Origin: Chloroflexota bacterium
GTDB lineage: Bacteria; Chloroflexota; Limnocylindria; Limnocylindrales; CSP1-4
Assembly (NCBI GenBank): GCA_016875645.1
Contig: VGPE01000036.1
Span: forward strand, 1 to 17,253
DNA: 17,253 bases
Direction: 5' to 3'
Shown here: positions 6,083 to 12,522 of the stretch, one piece after another
How the letters are laid out: each line of letters begins with the position of its first letter
How positions within the stretch are numbered: the stretch's first letter is position 1
Made by a program: the position numbers and the translations under genes
Notes under the pieces: generated by a model
Told to the model about the DNA's origin: nothing
Database searches by the model: none
Seen by the model: only the letters and a program-made list of their open reading frames with translations

Positions 6083-7159
6083 GTGGCGACCATGCGGGAA
6101 CCGATCCGGCCGGCCAGGCGGGCCACCGAGCTGCACAAGCGTGCCGTGGTGATCGACGCCCTCGACGTGAGCGTGATGAACCGCGTCCACCTGGAGCACA
6201 TGCACCAGGGCGGCGTGACGGCGGCGAACTACACGATCACCCTCGGCGACGGCCTCGATTTCCGCGAGACGGTCCACGCGATCCTCGCGATGGACACCGT
6301 GCTGGAGGTGAACGCCGACATCGCGCGGCCCGTGCGCTCCGTCGCGGAGATCGCGGCCGCCAAGTCCGAGAACCGCGTCGGCATCGTCTACGGCTTCCAG
6401 AACGCGACCCCGTTCGAGCGCGACGAGCGGCTGGTCCGGGTGTTCCACGCCCTGGGGGTGCGGATCGTCCAGCTCGCGTACATGACCGGCAACCTTCTCG
6501 CAGACGGCTGCCTGGAGCCGCGGAACGGCGGCCTGTCGTTGTTCGGGCGGGCGGTCATTCGCGAACTGAACCGGCACGGCATGCTGATCGACCTCTCGCA
6601 TGTCGGCGATCGCTCCACGCTGGAGGCGATCGACGCGTCGGCGGCGCCGGTGGCGTTCACCCACGCCAACATCCGGGCCCTCGCCGACTCGCCGCGCAAC
6701 AAGACCGACGAAGCACTCCGGGCCCTGGCGGCGCGCGGCGGCGTGGTGGGCTTCACGTCGCTGCCCGGCTTCACGGCGTCCGATCCGCGCGAGGCGACGC
6801 TGGAGCGCTACCTCGATCACATCGACTACGCGGTGCAGTTGATCGGCGTGGAGCACGTCGGGCTGGGCCTGGACTTCGTGGAGGGCCATGTCGAGGGGAC
6901 GCTGCAGCCCACCGCTCCCCGCTGGGGTGGTGCGAACGTCCCCGATGGCACGGCCGGCCTCGTGGCGATGCTGCCGACGGTGCCGCCCGAGAAGATCCGG
7001 GAGCTCGTCTACCGGCCGTACGCGGACGGGATCCAGTCGTCCGACCAGCTGCCAAACATCACCGACGGGCTGCTCCGGCGCGGCTATTCCGACATGGACG
7101 TCCTGGCGATCCTGGGCGGCAATTGGCTGCGCCTGTTCGAGCAGGTCTGGGTGGCGTAG
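6083..7159 (+). CDS. M19 (membrane/renal dipeptidase-like) family protein
   Basis: A 358-residue TIM-barrel protein of the amidohydrolase superfamily, related to renal dipeptidases, which cleave dipeptides and some amides. Two His typical of the family are present, H173 (DLSHVGDRS) and H194 (FTHANIRAL), 21 residues apart as in the human enzyme (H198/H219). R205 (PRNKTD) and D264 (GLDFVEG) match R230 and D288. The first-strand HxD metal pair is missing: VIDALDVSV replaces the usual DGHND-type motif. The bridging Glu position reads as Gln (Q106, in YGFQNATP). As I recall, GFQN-type M19 proteins are a recurring subgroup, so this is probably subfamily chemistry rather than decay. GTG 6083 is chosen because AGGAGG lies 5 nt upstream; ATG 6092 would be 14 nt away. 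No signal peptide is seen, so it should act in the cytoplasm. It may process a compound handled by the divergent ThDP enzyme. Confidence 0.85.
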   Translation: MATMREPIRPARRATELHKRAVVIDALDVSVMNRVHLEHMHQGGVTAANYTITLGDGLDFRETVHAILAMDTVLEVNADIARPVRSVAEIAAAKSENRVGIVYGFQNATPFERDERLVRVFHALGVRIVQLAYMTGNLLADGCLEPRNGGLSLFGRAVIRELNRHGMLIDLSHVGDRSTLEAIDASAAPVAFTHANIRALADSPRNKTDEALRALAARGGVVGFTSLPGFTASDPREATLERYLDHIDYAVQLIGVEHVGLGLDFVEGHVEGTLQPTAPRWGGANVPDGTAGLVAMLPTVPPEKIRELVYRPYADGIQSSDQLPNITDGLLRRGYSDMDVLAILGGNWLRLFEQVWVA

Positions 7160-7180
7160 GCGAGCAGGTCGACGACGAAG

Positions 7181-7196
7181 CCGGGGTAGGCCCCGG
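7181..7196 (+). terminator. Hairpin downstream of the M19 gene
   Basis: A perfect 6-bp stem (ccgggg/ccccgg) with a 4-nt loop starts 22 bp after the M19 stop. It has no T-tract. The remaining DNA up to 7360 contains a 10-bp palindrome (ccggcgccgg, 7277-7286) and the Shine-Dalgarno of the next gene; I see no gene or clear promoter in it. Confidence 0.3.
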
Positions 7197-7360
7197 TCCC
7201 CAGGCATCCGTCGGCACGCGACATTCCGCCCGCGTGTCCGGCTTCCGCAGGCATTCGCCGCGGCGGCCGCGGCGCTCCGGCGCCGGGAGGTCGCCGATCG
7301 CCCCATCCGAAACGGCGGCCGGGTTCGAATTTCCGGTGACAACCACTCGGAGGACGCGCC

Positions 7361-8818
7361 GTGACCACCCATCGCCTGACCGCCCGCCAGTTCGTACCGC
7401 GCCCGCTGCCGGAGGTCTTCGCGTTCTTTCAGCGCCCCGAGAACCTCGCGCGCATCACCCCGGCATCCATGCGCCTGGAGTTCCTGTCCAACGACTTCCG
7501 GATGCGCGACGGGCTCGAGATCGCGTACCGGATGCGTCCACTGCTGGGCGTGCCCGTGACCTGGCGCACCCGCATCCAGTCGTACGACCCACCGCGCGCA
7601 TTCCACGACAGCCAGGCGTCGGGGCCGTACCGCCGCTGGGAGCACACCCACCGCTTCGAATCGGACGTCGACGGAACCGGCACCTGGGTCATGGACGAGG
7701 TCACCTACCAGTTGCCGTTCGGGCCGCTGGGTGAACTCGCACATCGCCTCGTGGTGAAACGCCAGTTGCGGGGCATCTTCGAGCATCGAGCACGGGTCAT
7801 CGCGGGTGCCCTTGCGCCGCGCGAGGCCAATCCCGCCCCGTTGCGGGTCGCCGTTGCGGGCGGAACCGGGTTCGTCGGCGGGGCGATCGCAGCGGAGCTG
7901 TTCCAGCGCGGCGAGGACGTCGTCGTCCTGAGCCATCGCGGCGAGGCTGCCCGCGGCGAACTGCCCGACGATGTGGCCATCCGCCGGGCGGACGTCCGCA
8001 CCTCCGCGGGGCTGGAGGATGCGCTCCGCGACGTCGACGCCCTCGTCATTTCGCTGGCGTTCCCGAACCTGCCGATCGAAGCGCCCCGCCAGGGCGCGAC
8101 CTTCGACGAGATCGACGCCGCGGGCACCCAGCGCCTGGTGGACGCCGCGATCCGGGCCGGTGTCCGGCGCCTGGTCTATCTCTCCGGCGCGGGCGCCGCG
8201 CCGGATGCGAAGCGCCACTGGTTCCGTGCCAAGGCGCGCGCGGAACAGAGCGTGCGCGAGAGCAGCATCCCCTACACGATCATCCGACCGACCTGGGTCT
8301 ACGGGCCGCGCGACGTGGCGCTCAACCGGTTCGTCGGCTTCGCCCGGACGCTCGGCATGGTCCCGCTCACGAACCTCGGCCGCCAGCCGCTGGCGCCCGT
8401 GTTCGTCGGAGACGTCGCGGCGCTCGCGGCGGACGCGATCCGCGACGAGCGTGCCGCGGGCCAGGTGTTCGAGATCGGCGGGCCCGCGACCCTCTCCATG
8501 CGGGACGTCGTCTCGACGGCGCTCCGGGTCGCCGGGCTGCGCAGGCCCATCGTTCCGGGGCCCACGTTCCTCATCAAGCTGGCCGCGTGGCCGCTGTCGC
8601 TGCTGCCACGGCCGTTGATCACCCCGGCTGCGATTGACTTCATCAACCAGCCCGCCGTGGTGGACACGGCGCTGCTGCTGGCACGGATGCCACGCCGGTT
8701 GACGCCCCTCGCCGAGGGGTTGGCGACGTACCTTGCGCCGGGCTCTTCGCCGTGCTCCGTCTCGTTCGACGCGCCGCGCCCGCCGCGGATGCCGATCGCG
8801 ATCGATGAGGCCGCGTGA
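7361..8818 (+). CDS. SRPBCC domain fused to NAD(P)-binding SDR (NDUFA9/NmrA-like)
   Basis: A 485-residue two-domain protein. Residues about 5-150 form an SRPBCC (START-like hydrophobic-ligand-binding) domain resembling the COG4276 group, with PLPEVFAFFQRPENLARITP and a late LPFGPLGELAHRLVVKRQL. Residues about 162-460 form an atypical short-chain dehydrogenase/epimerase with an N-terminal GGTGFVGG nucleotide-binding loop (about 167-174), LVYLSGAGA, and IIRPTWVYGPRD. The usual YxxxK catalytic pair reads W287-x3-K291, so classical SDR redox catalysis is questionable, as in NDUFA9/NmrA-type relatives that bind NAD(P) structurally or as sensors. The GTG start has GGAGGA 6 nt upstream. The protein is cytoplasmic, without membrane helices, apart from a hydrophobic patch near AAWPLSLLP. 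It may bind and reduce or isomerise a lipid or isoprenoid-like ligand; the substrate is unknown. Confidence 0.85.
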   Translation: MTTHRLTARQFVPRPLPEVFAFFQRPENLARITPASMRLEFLSNDFRMRDGLEIAYRMRPLLGVPVTWRTRIQSYDPPRAFHDSQASGPYRRWEHTHRFESDVDGTGTWVMDEVTYQLPFGPLGELAHRLVVKRQLRGIFEHRARVIAGALAPREANPAPLRVAVAGGTGFVGGAIAAELFQRGEDVVVLSHRGEAARGELPDDVAIRRADVRTSAGLEDALRDVDALVISLAFPNLPIEAPRQGATFDEIDAAGTQRLVDAAIRAGVRRLVYLSGAGAAPDAKRHWFRAKARAEQSVRESSIPYTIIRPTWVYGPRDVALNRFVGFARTLGMVPLTNLGRQPLAPVFVGDVAALAADAIRDERAAGQVFEIGGPATLSMRDVVSTALRVAGLRRPIVPGPTFLIKLAAWPLSLLPRPLITPAAIDFINQPAVVDTALLLARMPRRLTPLAEGLATYLAPGSSPCSVSFDAPRPPRMPIAIDEAA

Positions 8819-8833
8819 CGCGGGCCTGTCCGA

Positions 8834-9589
8834 TCAGCCGCCGCGGGCGGTCTTGAGCTCTCGCTCCAGCCCGTCGACCAGGATCGGCAGGTCCGAGCCG
8901 ACGTTCATGAACCGGAAGCCCATCTCGGCATAGCGCCGCGCGGCCTCGCCGGACCCGAGCACGATCCCGGCCGGCTTGCCCGCGGCGGTGGCGGCGTCGA
9001 GGATCCGCTTCACGGCAGCCTGGTGGATGGGACCCCGGTCGTTCCACTCGAGTCCCAGGCCGAGTGCCAGGTCGCCCGGGCCGATCAGCACGCAGTCCAC
9101 GCCCGGCGTGGCGGCGATCGCCTCAGCGTTCTCGATCCCGGCCGCGGTCTCGATCATCACGACGCAGGCGACGTCCTCGACGACGCGTGGGTCGAGGCCA
9201 CCGACGACCAGGGTGATGCGGTTCGGCCCGAACGAGCGCTCGCCGTGGGGCATGTAGCGACAGGCCGCGGCGGCCGCGGCGGCCTCCTCGGCGGTGTTGA
9301 CCAGCGGCACGATGACGCCGGCCGCACCCGCATCGAGCGCCCGGCCGATCAGCGTCAGGTCGTTCGCGGCGACGCGGACCAGCGGCACCACCTTCGTGCC
9401 CAGGACCGTCCGGAACAGCCCGTGCAGATCGGCGTCCGTGACCAGGCCGTGCTGCTGGTCCCACAGGATCCAGTCCACGCTCGAGTGGGCGACGTACTCC
9501 GATGCCGCCGGGTTGGCGCTCGTGCACCACAGACCGAACGTGGCCTCGCCGGCCCTCCAGCGAGCCTTGAGCGGGTTGGACCAGGACAT
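8834..9589 (-). CDS. HpcH/HpaI-family class II aldolase
   Basis: A 251-residue protein of the HpcH/HpaI aldolase/citrate-lyase superfamily, metal-dependent enzymes that cleave or form 2-oxo-4-hydroxy acids, usually with pyruvate as one partner. The family residues line up with E. coli HpaI: H47 (WDQQHG), R72 (PLVRVA), the metal ligands E147 (MIETAAGIEN) and D173 (GPGDLA), and a PHGERSFG loop. Length matches the family. ATG 9587-9589 has AAGGAG 7 nt upstream. It lies 14 bp downstream of the sarcosine-oxidase-like gene on the same strand, so the two are almost certainly co-transcribed. The oxidase could produce a 2-oxo acid or aldehyde that the aldolase then uses. A specific substrate such as 2,4-dihydroxyheptanedioate or 2-keto-3-deoxysugar acid cannot be chosen. 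Confidence 0.88.
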   Translation of the reverse strand: MSWSNPLKARWRAGEATFGLWCTSANPAASEYVAHSSVDWILWDQQHGLVTDADLHGLFRTVLGTKVVPLVRVAANDLTLIGRALDAGAAGVIVPLVNTAEEAAAAAAACRYMPHGERSFGPNRITLVVGGLDPRVVEDVACVVMIETAAGIENAEAIAATPGVDCVLIGPGDLALGLGLEWNDRGPIHQAAVKRILDAATAAGKPAGIVLGSGEAARRYAEMGFRFMNVGSDLPILVDGLERELKTARGG

Positions 9590-9603
9590 CGTGATCTCCT
9601 TCG

Positions 9604-10743
9604 CTAAGCGGGCCGGGCGGCCTCTCCGACCGCGAACCGGTCGGGTCGGAAACGGTCGATGGGATGCCGCGAGCGGCCGGTCGTCGCGAGGTCCGCGAGG
9701 ATCCGGCCGATGACGGGCGCGAACTTGAACGCATGCCCCAGCCCCACCACGACCGAGACGGCCGCGTCGGGCAACCGGCCCAGCACGAAATCGTGGTCGG
9801 GGGTGAGAGCGTAGAGGCAGGTGCCGGACTCGACGAGCGACAGATCGACGGTCGGGAACCGCTCCCGGAGGTACGCGCTCAGGACACGTTCCTCGTCTCG
9901 GTCGAGGCTGCGGTCCACCGCGGTCGGATCCACCTCGCCCGCCGGATTGTCGTCGGCGATCTTGAGGCCCGGACCGTGGTCGGGGAAGCCGTACCAGAGC
10001 CGGTCGTAGTCGCACCAGACCGGCACCCGGTCGGGACCGACGGCAGCCGGGTCGCTCGGGCGGTATGTGTAGACGGTCTGCCGCGTGACGCGGACCTGAA
10101 TTCCGGCGCCGGGCAGGAGGCGCGTTGTCCAGGCGCCCGCGGCAACGACGACGTGCTGCGCGCGAACGGCCCGGGTCCCGGTGCGGACGACCGGCCGGTC
10201 GCCGTCGAGGTCGATGCCGAGGACCGGCGCGCCGGCCAGGATCTCTGCGCCACGCGCAGCCGCGCCCCGCTGGAAGGCGGCCACGCAGGCGTCCGCGTCC
10301 AGCATGCCGCCCCGGGGCAGGAAGATGGCCTCGGAGCCGGCGGTGATGCGGAACGCAGGGAAGCGCACCTTCGCCTCGCGCTCGGTGAGCCGGAGGAGCT
10401 GCACGCCCTGCTGTTCGGCCAGTGGGATCTTGAGCGCGAGCTGGGGACCGCCGGGCCGCTCGAAGAACAGGGTGCCGCAGGGCCAGTACAGCGGCTGCCC
10501 GGATTCCGCTTCGAGCGCGGACCAGCCGGCCAGGGCCGGCGGCAGCAGCGCGATGTACTCCGGGGCGTGGTAGAGGAACCGCAGGGCCCGCGAGCGCCCG
10601 TGGGACGAGCCTTCCGCGTGGCCGAGCGCGAACTGCTCGATGCCGAGAGCTCGGACGCCATCCGAGGCCAGGGAGTGGAGCGCCGCCGAACCGAGCACGC
10701 CGAGACCGACCACGGCGACGTCGACGTCACGGACTGCGGTCAC
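9604..10743 (-). CDS. Monomeric sarcosine oxidase-like FAD amine oxidase
   Basis: A 379-residue flavoprotein of the DAO/MSOX family, which oxidises secondary amines or N-methyl amino acids to imines with production of H2O2. It has an N-terminal GLGVLG dinucleotide-binding loop (13-18) and the family stretch GSSHGRSRALR (H48, R52, R55). K261 (GLKIADD) matches the O2-activating Lys265 of Bacillus MSOX. C309 (GTCLYALTPDHDF) matches Cys315, which holds FAD covalently. K340 (GHAFKFAP) matches Lys348. The length is close to the 385-390 residues of MSOX. The GTG start (10741-10743) is supported by GGAGGGAG a few nt upstream. It is first in an operon with the HpcH/HpaI aldolase. The substrate could be sarcosine, an N-methyl amino acid, pipecolate or a fructosyl amine; the key residues suggest a working enzyme. 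Confidence 0.88.
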   Translation of the reverse strand: MTAVRDVDVAVVGLGVLGSAALHSLASDGVRALGIEQFALGHAEGSSHGRSRALRFLYHAPEYIALLPPALAGWSALEAESGQPLYWPCGTLFFERPGGPQLALKIPLAEQQGVQLLRLTEREAKVRFPAFRITAGSEAIFLPRGGMLDADACVAAFQRGAAARGAEILAGAPVLGIDLDGDRPVVRTGTRAVRAQHVVVAAGAWTTRLLPGAGIQVRVTRQTVYTYRPSDPAAVGPDRVPVWCDYDRLWYGFPDHGPGLKIADDNPAGEVDPTAVDRSLDRDEERVLSAYLRERFPTVDLSLVESGTCLYALTPDHDFVLGRLPDAAVSVVVGLGHAFKFAPVIGRILADLATTGRSRHPIDRFRPDRFAVGEAARPA

Positions 10744-10786
10744 CGGCTCCCTCCCTCACGCCGTCGGATGATCGCCGATCCGGCGG

Positions 10787-12457
10787 GTGTTCGGTCGGTC
10801 GCTGCGACACAATCGCCCGGTGGCCATCCTGCTCGCCGACTTCGATCGCTGCCGGCCGACGGTTGCCGTCGCGCTCACCTTCGGGCCGGGCCGCTGGCGG
10901 CTGCTGCCGTACCGGGCCGAAGGGGTGGACGGCTTCCTACTGGGCGCCGCGGAGGAATCGGAGGCACCGGAGATCGCATATCCGGTTGGGCGAACCGGAC
11001 GATTCCGGATCAGCCTCGGCATCTTCAACGGGTTCTGGCGACCGTACCGCGAACAGCGGCTGGAGGTCCGGCTCGGCGGCGAGGCCGACTGGACCACGCT
11101 GACCCTCGCGCCCCCGAGCGACCTCCCCTGGGGCATCCCGCTCGACGATGACCAGGCCGGGCCGCGGATCACCGAGGTCCCGTGGACGACGGCCGACCTG
11201 GCGGGCCGCGACATCCACCTGCGCCAGCCCCGGACGGTGCCCTGGGCGAGCCAGGTCCACGGCGCCGTCGGGGCCGAGGTCTACGTGGCCTACATCCGCC
11301 TCGATCCGGTCGAGGACGATGGCCGGGCGTCGACACCGGCAGCCGGTCGGGAACTCGAGCTGTTCGCCTACAACGACACGTGGGACTGCTTCTTCGAGCG
11401 GTCCGACCCGCTGTCCCTTGAGGATGGGCGGGCGTTCGTCCGCGCCTCGTTCGCGCCATACCGGGGGACCGACTTCACCCGGATGTACTGGGAGGTCGCA
11501 CACGGCGAGGTCGCGCACTACCCGAGCGACATCGGCCGGTCATGGGCGGATTTCCCGAGCGACGCATTCCCGCGGATCGGCGATCGGGTCGTCGTCGAGA
11601 CGTGGCGCAGCTGGCGCGCGGCCGGGTACGACCCGCTCGCGGAAGCCGTGGCGGCGGCCCGTGCGACCGGCGTGGAGCTCCATGCCACGTTCCGCCTCGG
11701 CTGGGGCGCGTTCTACTGGCCGCCGCCCTTCGACGCGTACAACACGGGCGGGCGCTGGGAACGACACCCCGAATGGCGCGTCCGCCGGCCCGACGGCACG
11801 CTGGACACGGCGCTCTCGTTCGCGCACCCGGAGGTCCGCGGGTTCGTCGTGGACCTGCTGCGCGAGGTCGCGAGCCGCTACGCGGTGGACGGCGTCGCGC
11901 TGCTCTTCAACCGCCAGCCGCCGTTCGTGGAGGAGGGCGACCGAGATTCGGTGACGCGCCTGCTCCGAGAGCTTCGCGCAGCACTGGGCTCCCTGCCGAT
12001 CACGACCTGGGTCTTCGGGCGCGAGGCCGACAACCGCGCGACCGGCCTGGACGCGGCCATGTGGGTCCGCGAGGGCCTCGTGCAGACGCTCATCCCATAC
12101 GCATCGACCCCGCGCGGCTTCAGCTGGGGCGACTCGTGGACGAGCGACGCGGAGCTGCGCCCGTGGCTGGACCTGACCCGCGGCACGGGCACGCTGCTGG
12201 CCCCCAACGTGATGCCCCGCGACCTGAGCGACCGGGACCATCGCCGCCAGGCACTGCGGCTGGCGCGAGCCGGCGTGGATGCCCTGGCGTTCTGGGACAC
12301 CCACGGCCGGCGGTCGTTCGGGACGGGCGTGCTGGGCCGGCTGGGCCACGTCCGGGAGCTCGAGGCGTGGGCGGCCGCCGGAGAGCCGCCCGCCGAACGC
12401 CCCACGCGCCGGATCCTCGAGGTCGCCGGCTGGCGGTTCACGGGGCTGCCGGAGTAG
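10787..12457 (+). CDS. Glycosyl hydrolase-like TIM-barrel protein (GHL10/YddW-like)
   Basis: A protein of up to 556 residues. Residues about 1-210 look beta-rich and I do not recognise them. From about 250 the sequence resembles the glycosyl-hydrolase-like GHL10/DUF187 barrels: VVVETWRSWRAAGYDPL, an Ala-rich helix, HATFRLGWGAFYWPPP, RHPEWRVRRPDG (HPEW at 327-330), SFAHPEVRGFVVDLLREV and YAVDGVALLFNRQPPF. In many relatives the last strand carries acidic residues (for example DDYFYP), which are absent here, so hydrolase activity is uncertain. No signal peptide is visible, unlike many secreted GHL10 proteins. The longest start is GTG 10787. GTG 10820, preceded by cacaat 6 nt upstream and no Shine-Dalgarno, is an equally plausible leaderless start. 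The gene is divergent from the sarcosine-oxidase-like gene and convergent with hppA. It may act on an intracellular glycoconjugate; this is a guess. Confidence 0.78.
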   Translation: MFGRSLRHNRPVAILLADFDRCRPTVAVALTFGPGRWRLLPYRAEGVDGFLLGAAEESEAPEIAYPVGRTGRFRISLGIFNGFWRPYREQRLEVRLGGEADWTTLTLAPPSDLPWGIPLDDDQAGPRITEVPWTTADLAGRDIHLRQPRTVPWASQVHGAVGAEVYVAYIRLDPVEDDGRASTPAAGRELELFAYNDTWDCFFERSDPLSLEDGRAFVRASFAPYRGTDFTRMYWEVAHGEVAHYPSDIGRSWADFPSDAFPRIGDRVVVETWRSWRAAGYDPLAEAVAAARATGVELHATFRLGWGAFYWPPPFDAYNTGGRWERHPEWRVRRPDGTLDTALSFAHPEVRGFVVDLLREVASRYAVDGVALLFNRQPPFVEEGDRDSVTRLLRELRAALGSLPITTWVFGREADNRATGLDAAMWVREGLVQTLIPYASTPRGFSWGDSWTSDAELRPWLDLTRGTGTLLAPNVMPRDLSDRDHRRQALRLARAGVDALAFWDTHGRRSFGTGVLGRLGHVRELEAWAAAGEPPAERPTRRILEVAGWRFTGLPE

Positions 12458-12498
12458 GCGGCGGTCGGCGCGCGGCGGTCGGGACCCGGCCCCCTCGC

Positions 12499-12516
12499 TC
12501 GGCCCGCCACGGCCGA
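12499..12516. terminator. Hairpin between the GHL10-like gene and hppA
   Basis: A perfect 6-bp inverted repeat (tcggcc/ggccga, 6-nt loop) lies in the 65-bp gap between convergent stops, 6 bp from the hppA stop. It could terminate transcription in both directions, although no T-tract is present. The same gap carries an 11-bp direct repeat, gcggcggtcgg, at 12458-12468 and 12472-12482. Confidence 0.35.
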
Positions 12517-12522
12517 TCGACC

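Noticed and set aside
5984..8218. Minus-strand open frame (744 codons) opposite the M19 and SRPBCC-SDR genes
   Set aside because: Both plus-strand genes have clear family motifs and ribosome-binding sites; the antisense product has no recognisable domain.
9590..10015. N-terminal extension of the aldolase frame to 10015
   Set aside because: ATG 9589 has an ideal AAGGAG site and the family's usual N-terminus; the extension overlaps the flavoenzyme gene in another frame.
12458..12482. 11-bp direct repeat gcggcggtcgg as a functional site
   Set aside because: It is low-complexity GC repeat DNA between convergent genes, and no promoter is expected there. It is recorded but not interpreted.
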